Below are positions 1 to 12,215 of a stretch of DNA of 64,000 nt, piece after piece. This stretch comes from an uncultured Methylococcales bacterium (GTDB lineage: Bacteria; Pseudomonadota; Gammaproteobacteria; Methylococcales; Methylomonadaceae): NCBI GenBank assembly GCA_913019935.1, contig CAJVZC010000002.1:1-64000 (forward strand), written 5' to 3'. How positions within the stretch are numbered: the stretch's first letter is position 1; each line of letters starts with the position of its first letter. The notes beneath the pieces are model-generated. The model did not search any database. It had not been told where the DNA came from and worked only from the letters and a program-made list of their open reading frames with translations. The translations under genes were made by a program, and so were the position numbers.

Positions 1-332
1 ACCACATCCCAAGCACCTTTAATACCGACCCACTCATGCCGGGCAAATTTATACATACAGGTCATCATTAAAGTCATGCGATCAAGCGTTGCCGGATCAT
101 CCTGCATGTCAACATAATTACGATAAAAAGCCTCAGGATCAGCTAAAGGTGTTCTTAATTGAACAGGATTATCTTTAAATGCCTTCAATTTAGCGCGTTT
201 AACGGCTAAATCCTTATCCTCTTCAAACAACTCACCCCCATGACGCTGGGTAAATTCCCAATAACTTTCAAAATTTTCTTTGCGCTCTTGTGCCGTGGAT
301 GGTGAAAAAACAGACCGATACTTTTTACTCAT
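1..332 (-). CDS. Unrecognised protein, N-terminal part (gene runs off the left edge)
   Basis: An open frame starts at an ATG (330-332) with an AGGAG Shine-Dalgarno about ten bases upstream and stays open for 110 codons to the window edge. The visible N-terminus begins MSKKYRSVFSPSTAQERKEN and is soluble, charged and rich in aromatic residues, with no signal peptide or membrane segment. I do not recognise the family. Its own upstream gap of about 160 bases separates it from rlmB, so it is probably an independent transcription unit. The missing C-terminal part is needed for any functional call. Confidence 0.7.
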   Translation of the reverse strand, partial: MSKKYRSVFSPSTAQERKENFESYWEFTQRHGGELFEEDKDLAVKRAKLKAFKDNPVQLRTPLADPEAFYRNYVDMQDDPATLDRMTLMMTCMYKFARHEWVGIKGAWDV

Positions 333-489
333 AAAAATAAAACTCCTAATTAAAACTGACCCTTACAGCGATAATTGTTAAGGATAACACGCCCGCTCAC
401 TGCGCATTAAAAAAACACGCCTATGGCTGTTTAGCCCCTCAGCTTAAAAACAATGATTCAATGCTTTGAATAAAAACAACACTAATCGC

Positions 490-1233
490 TTATGCCATCT
501 CTCTTTGACGCAAAGCCTCATACAAAAGAACGCCAGATGCGACCGAAAGATTAAGACTTTCTACTTGCCCAACCATGGGCAATTTTACTAAAACATCACA
601 CTGCTCCCGTGTTAATCGCCGAAGTCCCTTCCCTTCGGCACCCACCACAAAAGCCAAAGGCCCTGTTAATTCAATTTGGTATGCTGTTTGAGTTGCTTCC
701 CCGGCCGCGCCCATAACCCAAATACCTTGCTCTTTCATCCACCGTAAAATCCGCGCAAGGTTGGTCACCTGATAAACAGGAACAGTTTCAGCCGCACCGC
801 TGGCTACTTTACATACTGTAGGCGTTAAGCCAGCCGAATTATCCTTCGGCAAAATAACCCCTTGAATCCCTACAGCATCAGCTGTCCTTAAACACGCCCC
901 TAAATTATGTGGATCCTGGACTTGATCTAACACTAAAAAAAAAGGCGTTTGCGTTGATGTCTTAATTTCCTCCATCAACATTTTTTCCGTTTTAATCTTG
1001 GGTAAATCAACCTCGACCAAAACACCTTGGTGATTACGGCCCTGACTTAATTGTTCCAGTGTTTTCTTATTGGTTTTATGAAAAGGGACCTCAAGACGAG
1101 CCAATTGCTGTACTAGCGCTTGAAATTTACTATCTTGGCGACTTTCATCAATCCAGACACCTTGAATTTTTTCAACTGAATAATCTAATGCTGATTGAAC
1201 GGCATGGATTCCAACGATGACGGTTGACTTCAC
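490..1233 (-). CDS. rlmB: 23S rRNA (guanosine-2'-O)-methyltransferase RlmB
   Basis: RlmB methylates the 2'-OH of G2251 (E. coli numbering) in the 23S rRNA peptidyl-transferase region, using SAM. The 247-residue protein has the family length. An N-terminal RNA-binding domain (about 1-80) is followed by a SPOUT domain with the three TrmH motifs: DPHNLGACLRTA near 107, VGAEGKGL near 198, and LNLSVASGVLLYE near 227, which forms the knot. The start is a GTG that overlaps the rnr stop by one base (TAGTG), so it is translationally coupled to rnr, the usual gammaproteobacterial pair. Confidence 0.96.
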   Translation of the reverse strand: MKSTVIVGIHAVQSALDYSVEKIQGVWIDESRQDSKFQALVQQLARLEVPFHKTNKKTLEQLSQGRNHQGVLVEVDLPKIKTEKMLMEEIKTSTQTPFFLVLDQVQDPHNLGACLRTADAVGIQGVILPKDNSAGLTPTVCKVASGAAETVPVYQVTNLARILRWMKEQGIWVMGAAGEATQTAYQIELTGPLAFVVGAEGKGLRRLTREQCDVLVKLPMVGQVESLNLSVASGVLLYEALRQREMA

Positions 1234-3491
1234 TATTTAAGCCTCTTCTTGATTTTTTTATGCTTCTTCTTTTTTTTATTGACCTTCAACTTCTTGGTCT
1301 TATTGCTTGTTCGGGTCAAATCAAAATCTATTTTTTTCTCATCTAAATCAACACGTGCCAGAACCACTTTAATCGCATCGCCAAGACGATAGGTCTTACC
1401 CGTCTGCTCACCGGTCAGTTGATGACTCACCGCATCAAAATGATAAAAGTCTTTGCCTAATGCTGAAATATGCACAAGACCTTCAATATACAAATCATTA
1501 AGCTCAATAAATAATCCGAACGATGTCACAGAAGAAATAATGCCTGAAAATTCTTGGCCAATTTTATCCATCATATATTCACACTTAAGCCAGCTCACCA
1601 CCTCTCGGGTTGCTTCGTCAGCACGTCGTTCTGTTGCCGAACAATGTTCTCCAAAGTTAACCATATCCTGAAAACTATACCTAAAAGCTTCGGGAGACAA
1701 CCCTAGACAAACATGTTTAATGGCCCGGTGTATCAAAAGATCAGGGTAGCGCCTGATCGGTGAAGTAAAATGTCCGTAAGCTTCTAACGCCAAACCGAAA
1801 TGACCTTTATCTTCAGCACTGTATACGGCTTGCGACAACGATCTTAAAATAACCGTCTGAATTAAATGGGCATCGAGGCGGCCTTTAACTTGCCTCATCA
1901 ATGCCATATAGTCTTTGGGTTCGGGCTTAGCACCACCGCCCAAAGACAGCCCTAATTCATTTAAAAACACCCGTAAATCAAGCACCTTCTCAACAGAAGG
2001 CCCTTCATGAACCCGTAATAATTTGGGCATATTATGTTTTTGAAGAAAGCGTGCTGCAGAAATGTTTGCAGCAATCATGAATTCTTCAATCATACGATGC
2101 GCATCATTACGCGTCGTAGGAATGATCTGTTCTATTTTTCTATCCTTAGAGAATATTATTTGTGTATCACGACTCTCAAAGTCCATAGCCCCACGCTGTT
2201 CTCTGACCTGACTCAATGCAATATATAATTGATATAAGTCATCCAGATTCCCAAGGCGATCTTGGTATTTTTCAAGCAACTCAGGCGTTTTCTCATTAAT
2301 GATTTCTGCAACTTCAGTATATGTCATCCGAGCATGAGAACGCATAACTGCTTCATAAAATTCCGTCGCTGTGACCACACCTTGATCACTAATCGTCATC
2401 TCACACACGACACAAAGACGATCAACTGCAGGGTTAATAGAACATAACCCATTAGATAAAATCTCTGGAAGCATCGGTATCACTTGTTCGGGAAAATAGA
2501 CTGAGGTACCACGATTTCTTGCTTCTGTATCTAATGCCGACTCAGGCGTCACATAGGATGAAACATCTGCAATAGCAACCAACAACTTCCACGCCTTCCC
2601 TGAACGCTCACAATAAACCGCATCATCAAAATCACGCGCGTCCTCACCGTCAATGGTAATCAGTGGTACATTGCGGAGATCCTTACGATTAGTCTTGGCA
2701 GATTCTGGCACTTCTGCTTTTAAATCATTGATTTCATCTAACACCGCATCCGGCCAAATAAACGGTAACTCATAAGATCGTAGTGCAACTTCGATCTCCA
2801 TTCCTGGAGCCATATGATCGCCCATAACCTCGACAACCTTACCCATGGGTTTGTTTCTTTTAGTCGGTTGCTCGATTAATTCAGCGACTACAATCTGCTC
2901 ATGTAAAGCCCCATTTATTTCAGCTTGGGGGATGATGATATCTTGATTTATTTTTTTATTATTTGGTATTACAAAAGCAATACCGGCATCAAGAATAATA
3001 CGGCCCACGACTTGAGATGTTAGGCGCTCTAGAATCTCAACGACGCTTCCCTCTCGACGCCCACGCCTGTCAATCGTAACAATTTGTGCAACAACACGAT
3101 CATTATGCATTAAGGCTTTCATTTCTCGGGGCGAAAAATACAAATCTTCCGTTGCATCGTCGGGTCTTAAAAAACCAAAACCGTCTGGATGTCCAATGAC
3201 ACGCCCCACAATCAAGTCCTGACTATTGACCAAACAAAAACACTGTTTACGATTTTTCAATACCTGCCCATCACGTTCCATCGCGCGGAGTCGTCTGCGC
3301 AGCGCTTCAACTTGCTCTTCCTCAACCAAAGCAAATTCTTTCTGAATAGCTTTTTGAGTCAACGGTCTACCCTGATCAGTCAATAGCGCAATAATGAGCT
3401 CTCGACTGGGAATAGGATTCCCGTATTTTTGCGCTTCACGCTGAGCGTAGGGGTCGAGGTTTGGATTAAATGACGGTTTCTTTTTACTCAT
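1233..3491 (-). CDS. rnr: Ribonuclease R
   Basis: RNase R is a processive 3'-5' exoribonuclease that degrades structured RNA and acts in rRNA quality control and trans-translation. The 752 residues show the family order: an N-terminal helix-turn-helix (about 25-90), cold-shock OB folds, the RNB catalytic domain with the Mg-binding DGEDARDFDDAVYCE segment near 280, an S1 domain (about 645-725) and a very Lys-rich C-terminal tail. It is somewhat shorter than E. coli RNase R (813), mostly through a shorter tail. It overlaps rlmB by one base. Confidence 0.97.
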   Translation of the reverse strand: MSKKKPSFNPNLDPYAQREAQKYGNPIPSRELIIALLTDQGRPLTQKAIQKEFALVEEEQVEALRRRLRAMERDGQVLKNRKQCFCLVNSQDLIVGRVIGHPDGFGFLRPDDATEDLYFSPREMKALMHNDRVVAQIVTIDRRGRREGSVVEILERLTSQVVGRIILDAGIAFVIPNNKKINQDIIIPQAEINGALHEQIVVAELIEQPTKRNKPMGKVVEVMGDHMAPGMEIEVALRSYELPFIWPDAVLDEINDLKAEVPESAKTNRKDLRNVPLITIDGEDARDFDDAVYCERSGKAWKLLVAIADVSSYVTPESALDTEARNRGTSVYFPEQVIPMLPEILSNGLCSINPAVDRLCVVCEMTISDQGVVTATEFYEAVMRSHARMTYTEVAEIINEKTPELLEKYQDRLGNLDDLYQLYIALSQVREQRGAMDFESRDTQIIFSKDRKIEQIIPTTRNDAHRMIEEFMIAANISAARFLQKHNMPKLLRVHEGPSVEKVLDLRVFLNELGLSLGGGAKPEPKDYMALMRQVKGRLDAHLIQTVILRSLSQAVYSAEDKGHFGLALEAYGHFTSPIRRYPDLLIHRAIKHVCLGLSPEAFRYSFQDMVNFGEHCSATERRADEATREVVSWLKCEYMMDKIGQEFSGIISSVTSFGLFIELNDLYIEGLVHISALGKDFYHFDAVSHQLTGEQTGKTYRLGDAIKVVLARVDLDEKKIDFDLTRTSNKTKKLKVNKKKKKHKKIKKRLK

Positions 3492-3636
3492 TTATAAACT
3501 TTTCATATGACTTGAATTATGACTTAATATTTAAATTACCGGTCAACATTGACACAAAAAAAAGAGTCTGTATAGCTTACAATCACTTTTCATAATCTGC
3601 ATTCAATGTCGAGGTGGTGCAATTGACACCCTAGCT

Positions 3637-4551
3637 TTAGGTGCTAATGGAGGATTGAAAATAGGCTTGGGCCATTATCGGATGTTTTTTCACTCGATAC
3701 GCTAAAAATGTTTTCAATTCTGCTAATAGGATTTTATTTTTACTATATTGATCTATTAATTGTGTCAGCTTGTTGTTATCACAAACCGTTAATGATTCTT
3801 TTAGCGCCCTTTGAATATCTAAGCATACGGCTAGATGGCTCTGGGGCGTGGCTAATTGTTGTAAAGACGTCATCAATCTAGAAAAATACTGTTGAGCGAG
3901 ACCATCCAAATTAACGCCTTTCGCATCTTCTAGCAACGACTCTAAACATAAATAATGACCCGGGCTATGCGCCATTAAGCTGTATTTATAACGGGTGTGA
4001 AAATCAATTAATAAGGGCACTGTTAATCCTTTTGACTGTAACTGTTGCCAATCTGAATAAGCGAACACTCGGATCATAAAGCTTTCTCGAATCTGTAGAT
4101 CTTCTAATCGTCTGGCTTCTTCTACCGGTAAAAAGGGTTGAAGACTGGTGATTACTTTTGCATATAACCCTCGTCCATTTTCAAAAACAGGCCCCTTTCC
4201 CTCTGAATATATTTTTACTGTAAACAATCCACAACTGGGCGATTTATCCATAAAAATATAGCCCGACCAATCACCATTTTCGAGCACCTTCTGCCGGCCA
4301 TATGCCGCAAGATTAGTCGTATAATTAATCGTATGATTGGTACTCATAACAGCCTGTACTGTTGAAGAATCACCAACAAGATGAATGGTCGATCGAGGTA
4401 TAGGCAAACCGATACCCACTTCGGGGCAAATCGGAACAAATTCAAAAATATCCGACATCGTTTGCGTACAGAGGGCCGACCGCTTATGACCACCGTCATA
4501 ACGCACTTCATCCCCAAGCAAACAACTACTGATGCCTATTTTTATTTTCAT
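3637..4551 (-). CDS. DUF523 (TudS-like) plus DUF1722 two-domain protein
   Basis: The N-terminal half (about 1-150) matches DUF523, the family of the iron-sulfur thiouracil desulfurase TudS. Its three cluster-ligand cysteines are at C10 (ISSCLLG), C42 (ICPEVGIG) and C107 (SPSCGLF). The C-terminal half (about 190-300) is DUF1722, as in E. coli YbgA. The combined function is not established; removal of sulfur from damaged or thiolated pyrimidines is an inference from TudS. I chose the ATG at 4549-4551; a TTG four codons upstream is less likely. It is a single gene with no obvious operon partner. Confidence 0.85.
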   Translation of the reverse strand: MKIKIGISSCLLGDEVRYDGGHKRSALCTQTMSDIFEFVPICPEVGIGLPIPRSTIHLVGDSSTVQAVMSTNHTINYTTNLAAYGRQKVLENGDWSGYIFMDKSPSCGLFTVKIYSEGKGPVFENGRGLYAKVITSLQPFLPVEEARRLEDLQIRESFMIRVFAYSDWQQLQSKGLTVPLLIDFHTRYKYSLMAHSPGHYLCLESLLEDAKGVNLDGLAQQYFSRLMTSLQQLATPQSHLAVCLDIQRALKESLTVCDNNKLTQLIDQYSKNKILLAELKTFLAYRVKKHPIMAQAYFQSSIST

Positions 4552-4822
4552 ATCTACAGTCAAGGCTAACCATCACGCCAACACTAACTTATCAGGCTCG
4601 TCGTAGACAACTTAATACCCGTTAAGGTCACTTATGTTCTAACTTACTGCTGAAATAAAGTGCTCTTGCGCTATGGTCAAATACTCTCTGCGACGGACGT
4701 CTAAATATTATGAAAGTAACTTTTATCTATATCACCCAACCATAACTGTTAGGTGAACAATAAACAATGGGGGTCTGTTTTAGCGACAATAATAAATACT
4801 TAGCATCAAACCTCTGCTTAGA

Positions 4823-7316
<2,494 letters not shown>

Positions 7317-7433
7317 AAATTTCATTTCTCATGCACGCAAAACGCCCCTAAAGTACGGAGCGTTTCGCTGTTTAAAATAATAGGTCAAGCAAGCCAATAC
7401 TAAAGCAACCCCACCTATATTGTTATCTAGCCT

Positions 7434-8291
7434 TTATTTCTGCTTTTTAAAATATTTAAAAAAGTCAGAATCAGGTTCAACAACTAGCATATCCCCTTGT
7501 CTTCTAAAGGTTTTCTCATAGGCTGACATACTCCGAAGAAACTGGAAAAATTCAATATCTTTTCCGTAAGCCTGAGCGAAAATATCGGCCGACTGAGCAT
7601 CACCTTCACCTCGAGTCTTTTCAGCTTCACGGTAGGCATTCGCCAAAATGACCTCACGCTGCTTATCTGCATTTGCTCGAATACCCTCAGAGGTCTCTTT
7701 CCCTTCTGAACGTAACTCATGCGCTACACGCGTTCTCTCAGCATCCATACGACTGTATACAGACTTACTAACCTGAGGTGGTAAATCAATTCGTTTGACT
7801 CGAATATCAACCAGTTCAATACCCAACTTTAAGGCTTGTGGGGCAGAAGTAATAATCAAAGCATCCCGTATAGTTTCACGCTCAGTTTGTACTAGGTACT
7901 TAATCGTCCGACTACTGAATTCACTACGTGCTGCATCTTTAATAATCTGATCAATACGAAGATTTGCCTGAACAGCATCACCGGCTACCGAAGTATAGAA
8001 TTTCGATACATCAACGATCCGCCACTTAACAAAAGTATCAACAATAACGTTTTTCTTTTCAGAAGTCAGAAACCGTTCTGGTTTTGAATCTAAGGTCAAA
8101 ATACGTGTATCAAATTTCTTAACGTTATTCACAAAAGGAAATTTGAAATATAAGCCCGGCGTATAATCCGCCTTTATAATTTCACCTAATTGAAATTTAA
8201 TCGCTTTTTGGGTCTCATGTACCGTGAAGACACACGACATAAATACAAACATGACTAGCCCTAAGCCCACCAAAATTTTATTTGACATCAT
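7434..8291 (-). CDS. hflC: HflC, SPFH-domain modulator of FtsH protease
   Basis: HflC pairs with HflK in a large periplasm-facing membrane complex that encloses and regulates the FtsH protease. The 285 residues contain one N-terminal membrane segment (about 5-24) followed by the SPFH/band-7 domain and a charged coiled-coil region. This is the expected length, though shorter than E. coli HflC (334). The first ATG of an ATGATG pair overlaps the hflK stop (ATGA), showing translational coupling. A weak hairpin lies downstream around 7339-7364. Confidence 0.96.
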   Translation of the reverse strand: MMSNKILVGLGLVMFVFMSCVFTVHETQKAIKFQLGEIIKADYTPGLYFKFPFVNNVKKFDTRILTLDSKPERFLTSEKKNVIVDTFVKWRIVDVSKFYTSVAGDAVQANLRIDQIIKDAARSEFSSRTIKYLVQTERETIRDALIITSAPQALKLGIELVDIRVKRIDLPPQVSKSVYSRMDAERTRVAHELRSEGKETSEGIRANADKQREVILANAYREAEKTRGEGDAQSADIFAQAYGKDIEFFQFLRSMSAYEKTFRRQGDMLVVEPDSDFFKYFKKQK

Positions 8292-9502
8292 TTACGCCCC
8301 CTTAACTCACGGCCACGTGATTTTTCACGGCGATCTGCCGAATCGTGTTGATTACTTGAATGCTGACCATTATTGCCGGCGTTATTCGCTGTACCACTAT
8401 TCTTCTGTCCGCTCTGGCCTCGACCTAACCGGTCTAACGGTAAATACATCACATTATTACCTTTTTTAAGATCAATCATAACCGTGTCTGTATTACTTAA
8501 CACAGATTCCATTGCATCAATATAGAGACGTTTACGCGTAACATCCGGCGCTTTTTTATACTCAGCAAGTAACTTCGTAAAACGTACTGTCTCACCTTCA
8601 GACTCGGCAATTACCCGCAGTTTATACCCCTCTGCTTCTTGAATTTTTCTTGAAGCCGCACCCCGTGCTTTAGGAACAACATCATTTCGATACGCTTCAG
8701 CTTCATTGATATAACGTTCTTTATCCTCTCGCGCTTTAATCGCATCTTCAAAAGCGGCCTGAACTTGCTCTGGTGGTTGAGCATCCTGTAAGTTCACATC
8801 CGTAATAATGATTCCTGAATCATAGCGATCAAGCAACGTTTGTAATTCTTTTTTAATATCAGCAACGATGTCTGCCCGCCCTTCCAACAGAACGAAGTTC
8901 ATATCATTACGCCCAATCACACCCCGCTCAACACTTTCTGTAGCCTGTTTAAGCGTGGCTGTTTGATCTTTAACGTTAAAGATATAATTACCCGCATCTT
9001 TAATTTGATATTGAACCGCTAAACGAACATCAACAATATTCTCATCTTTTGTTAACATTAGTGATTCTCTTGGCACTGAGCCAGAGCCTCGCTCACGTCC
9101 GCCACTACGATAGCCTATCTCAATAAAGCGTTGCTTTTGAACATTAACAATATCAGCCGTTTCAATAGGTGCAGGTAAATGCCAATTTAAACCCGGGGTA
9201 GTTGTCTCAACATACTTTCCGAATCGTGTCACTACACCCTGATTACCTTCATCAACAATATAGAAGCCACTTAGCGACCATAAAATGGCTGCCGCAATAA
9301 CGAGCAAGCCAATGCCTAAACCAGATCCACCAGGCATTTTGACCCCACCACTACCATTACCACCAGCACCACCAGCGCCACCAAAAATATTACTTATCTT
9401 TTCTTGAAATGACCGAATAGCCTCATCAAGATCAGGTGGTTGCTGCCCTTTTTTATCATTCCACGGGTCTTTATCTTTATCCCCAGGTTCATTCCAAGCC
9501 AT
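8288..9502 (-). CDS. hflK: HflK, SPFH-domain modulator of FtsH protease
   Basis: HflK is the partner of HflC in the FtsH regulatory complex of the inner membrane. The 404-residue protein has the family's features: a polar N-terminus with a glycine-rich stretch (about 40-60), one membrane segment (about 60-82), a band-7 domain and a long coiled coil. The C-terminal tail (about 365-404) is low-complexity, rich in Gly, Asn, Ser and Arg. It is in an hfq-hflX-hflK-hflC string on one strand. Confidence 0.96.
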   Translation of the reverse strand: MAWNEPGDKDKDPWNDKKGQQPPDLDEAIRSFQEKISNIFGGAGGAGGNGSGGVKMPGGSGLGIGLLVIAAAILWSLSGFYIVDEGNQGVVTRFGKYVETTTPGLNWHLPAPIETADIVNVQKQRFIEIGYRSGGRERGSGSVPRESLMLTKDENIVDVRLAVQYQIKDAGNYIFNVKDQTATLKQATESVERGVIGRNDMNFVLLEGRADIVADIKKELQTLLDRYDSGIIITDVNLQDAQPPEQVQAAFEDAIKAREDKERYINEAEAYRNDVVPKARGAASRKIQEAEGYKLRVIAESEGETVRFTKLLAEYKKAPDVTRKRLYIDAMESVLSNTDTVMIDLKKGNNVMYLPLDRLGRGQSGQKNSGTANNAGNNGQHSSNQHDSADRREKSRGRELRGRK

Positions 9503-9614
9503 AAATGCTCCATTATTAAACTGTCATATTATTTTACTGGGCGACCATCGCGCATCGCGACCAGTCTCCATTTAACCTAGTAATTATCCTTGATAATAAG
9601 AATTTATTCAAACG

Positions 9615-10883
9615 CTAGCCCATTTCTTTTTCCTTAATATCTTTTAATAACCCTAAATGCTTCTTTTCAATCTCTATTATTATCTGCCAGCCACCATTTT
9701 CAAGCGCTTCATCAGAAATTATTTGACTATGCTTATATAAGCTAGCACGCACGCCTCCCTGCAATGGGGATAAATAACATTCTTTGCGTATACGACTCGA
9801 GGCATAAATACCTTCTAGGACCGTTAACAACAAATCGAATCCCAGTTGTTCTTTCGCTGAAACCCAGACCCGAAAAGGGACCCCATCAGCATCATAGTCA
9901 ATTCTCGGTTCTATAGGGTCTGCCAAATCAATCTTGTTAAAAACTTGTAATTGCCTTATTTTACCGGCACCTATTTGTTGTAACACCTGATTGACATCAT
10001 TGATGGTTTCGTCTCTATTCTCAGCATTACAATCAACTATGTGCAACAACAAATCAGCTTCACTGGCCTCTTGTAAAGTGGATCTAAATGCCGCCACTAA
10101 TTCGTGCGGTAATTGCCTAATAAAACCCACCGTATCCGCCAAGATAAGTTCTGAATCATTCGGTAGACGGCAGCGCCGCAAAGTGGGATCTAAGGTAGCA
10201 AACAATTGGTCTGCCGCATAAACATCAGAACCCACCAAAGCATTAAAGAGTGTTGATTTACCGGCATTGGTGTAACCCACCAGCGATACTGAAGGGATCT
10301 CAGCGCGTTTACGTTTAATGCGCCCCTGATGGCGTTGCTTGATTATTTTCTCGAGACGCCCTCTGATTTGCCGCATTCTTACCCGAATTAACCGCCTATC
10401 CGCTTCTAATTGCGTCTCTCCTGGCCCTCCTCTTAATCCGACCCCGCCTTTTTGACGCTCCAAATGAGTCCAGCTTCGAATAAGCCTTGTCGACGAATGT
10501 TCTAATTGTGCCAACTCAACTTGTAACTTTCCTTCGTGTGTTTTCGCTCGCTGCGCAAAAATATCCAAGATCAACCCTTGGCGATCAACAACACGCTTCT
10601 CTAAAGCTTCTTCCAAATTACGCTCTTGCCGTGGTGACAGCGTATGATTAAAAACAACCACATCGGCATTGTGCTGCTGAATGACATGCTTTAATTCTTC
10701 AAGCTTTCCTGTCCCAATAAAATACTTGGGTTCGGGCCGATTACGACGGCCGGTCAGCACCGCAAGTGGCTGAGCACCTGCAGATAAAACCAGTTCTTGA
10801 AGCTCATTTAAGTCATTACTCTCTCTGAACAAGGCCATATGAACTAATACGGCTTGCTTACCGTTCTTCGGGCGATCAAACAA
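9615..10883 (-). CDS. hflX: GTPase HflX
   Basis: HflX is a ribosome-associated GTPase that splits stalled or heat-damaged 70S ribosomes. The 422 residues have the HflX N-terminal domain, the GLRGGPGETQLEADRR linker and a G domain with G1 GYTNAGKST near 203, G3 DTVGF near 250 and G4 NKID near 315. The start is a TTG (10881-10883): it gives the conserved N-terminus MFDRP, and an AGGA lies seven bases upstream. It follows hfq by 28 bases, the classic arrangement. Confidence 0.96.
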   Translation of the reverse strand: MFDRPKNGKQAVLVHMALFRESNDLNELQELVLSAGAQPLAVLTGRRNRPEPKYFIGTGKLEELKHVIQQHNADVVVFNHTLSPRQERNLEEALEKRVVDRQGLILDIFAQRAKTHEGKLQVELAQLEHSSTRLIRSWTHLERQKGGVGLRGGPGETQLEADRRLIRVRMRQIRGRLEKIIKQRHQGRIKRKRAEIPSVSLVGYTNAGKSTLFNALVGSDVYAADQLFATLDPTLRRCRLPNDSELILADTVGFIRQLPHELVAAFRSTLQEASEADLLLHIVDCNAENRDETINDVNQVLQQIGAGKIRQLQVFNKIDLADPIEPRIDYDADGVPFRVWVSAKEQLGFDLLLTVLEGIYASSRIRKECYLSPLQGGVRASLYKHSQIISDEALENGGWQIIIEIEKKHLGLLKDIKEKEMG

Positions 10884-10911
10884 GGAAGATTCCTATTTAA
10901 AGTTACACAAA

Positions 10912-11151
10912 CTAACCTTCATGCTCGACAGTATCGGAATGAATTTTAACCTGTTTGGTGGGAACAATCGTGGAAACAGCATGCTTGTAAACCATTTGGC
11001 TTACATTGCTTTTAAGTAAGATAACATATTGATCAAAAGAATCAATTTTACCCTGCAATTTAATCCCATTGACTAGGAATATTGACACCGGCGTATGTTC
11101 TTTTCGAAGTGTATTTAAAAAAATGTCTTGCAAATTATGGGATTTAGACAT
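10912..11151 (-). CDS. hfq: RNA chaperone Hfq
   Basis: Hfq forms a hexameric Sm ring that pairs small RNAs with mRNAs. The 79 residues carry the Sm1 motif [19 protein letters not shown] (29-47) and the Sm2 motif [10 protein letters not shown] (55-64). The proximal-face residues Q8 and F42 region and the Y-K-H triad are present. The disordered C-terminal tail is very short compared with E. coli Hfq (102 residues), so it is a near-core version. It sits between miaA and hflX. Confidence 0.98.
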   Translation of the reverse strand: MSKSHNLQDIFLNTLRKEHTPVSIFLVNGIKLQGKIDSFDQYVILLKSNVSQMVYKHAVSTIVPTKQVKIHSDTVEHEG

Positions 11152-11283
11152 TCTACCTCCCTTTTTTTATTATTTTTATTATTACCTTACAAGATACCTA
11201 CTTAACCTTATCTTTGCAATAACTTTCCCTAAGTAAGATGCAACACCATGATTCCACATCCTTTTTTCTAAAACCGCACCCAC

Positions 11284-12213
11284 TTAATAATATTCCTTTA
11301 ATACCCCATAGAGCTCACCCTTAATATTGTTATCTGTATTAAACCAAAGGGTATCGTCCATTTTTCGCAGCCACGTAAACTGTCTTTTGGCTAACTGGCG
11401 GGTTGCCACAATACTTTTAAACACCATTTCTTCATAATCAAGCTGACCATCGAGATATTGCCAGACCTGCCGGTAACCAACGGCGCGCATAGCTGAATGT
11501 TGCGCCGTCAAATCACCGCGTTGAAACAAAGTTTCAACTTCTTCAATCAACCCACTTGCAAGCATCGCGTGAAACCGTAAAGCAATTTTTTCATGCAACC
11601 CTTGTCTATTTTCCGGTGCTAACACCAACTTCAGGACAGAAAACGGCAATACCTGTTGACTTTGAGCCACTAAATGGTGTGATAAAGGCTGCCCCGTTAA
11701 CTCATAGACTTCTAATGCACGCTGTATCCGCTGCGGGTCATTCAAATGAATACGTAACGCTGAAACCGGGTCAATTTGTTGTAGTTTCCGATGCATAAAG
11801 GCACCACCGAATCGTTCTGTTTGATCCACTAAACGCTGCCTAATAACGGGGTTAGCCGCGGGTAATTCAGCTAACCCATTAAATAAAGCATGAAAATAAA
11901 GCATCGTACCACCGGTCAACAAGGGGATTTTCCCTTGTTGTTGAATGGTTTTAACATGTAATAATGCTTGCGCCCTAAATTCGGCTGCCGAAAAGGATTG
12001 ATGCGGATCTAAAATGTCTACTAAATGATGCGGAATGCCGCACTGTTCCGCTTTTGTCGGCTTGGCGGTGCCAATAGCCATGCCCCGATAAACCAAAGTA
12101 GAATCAACACTGATAATCTCAGCACCGAAGGTTTTTGCAATCTCAACCGAAAGCGTCGTTTTTCCCGCTGCTGTCGGCCCCATCAAGCAAATCACAGGCA
12201 ACGATGATTTCAT
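11284..12213 (-). CDS. miaA: tRNA dimethylallyltransferase MiaA
   Basis: MiaA adds a dimethylallyl group from DMAPP to A37 of tRNAs reading UNN codons. The 309 residues start with the P-loop GPTAAGKT (about 12-19), followed by the conserved DSTLVYRGMAIGTAKP and the tRNA-binding RAVGYRQVWQYLDG region near 235. The length matches E. coli (316). Its start lies two bases from the mutL stop, so mutL-miaA are co-transcribed, with hfq 130 bases downstream. Confidence 0.97.
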   Translation of the reverse strand: MKSSLPVICLMGPTAAGKTTLSVEIAKTFGAEIISVDSTLVYRGMAIGTAKPTKAEQCGIPHHLVDILDPHQSFSAAEFRAQALLHVKTIQQQGKIPLLTGGTMLYFHALFNGLAELPAANPVIRQRLVDQTERFGGAFMHRKLQQIDPVSALRIHLNDPQRIQRALEVYELTGQPLSHHLVAQSQQVLPFSVLKLVLAPENRQGLHEKIALRFHAMLASGLIEEVETLFQRGDLTAQHSAMRAVGYRQVWQYLDGQLDYEEMVFKSIVATRQLAKRQFTWLRKMDDTLWFNTDNNIKGELYGVLKEYY

Positions 12214-12215
12214 GC

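Noticed and set aside
7339-7364. Terminator between hflC and hisZ
   Set aside because: The hairpin has a mismatch and no convincing T tract; the genes may be co-transcribed.
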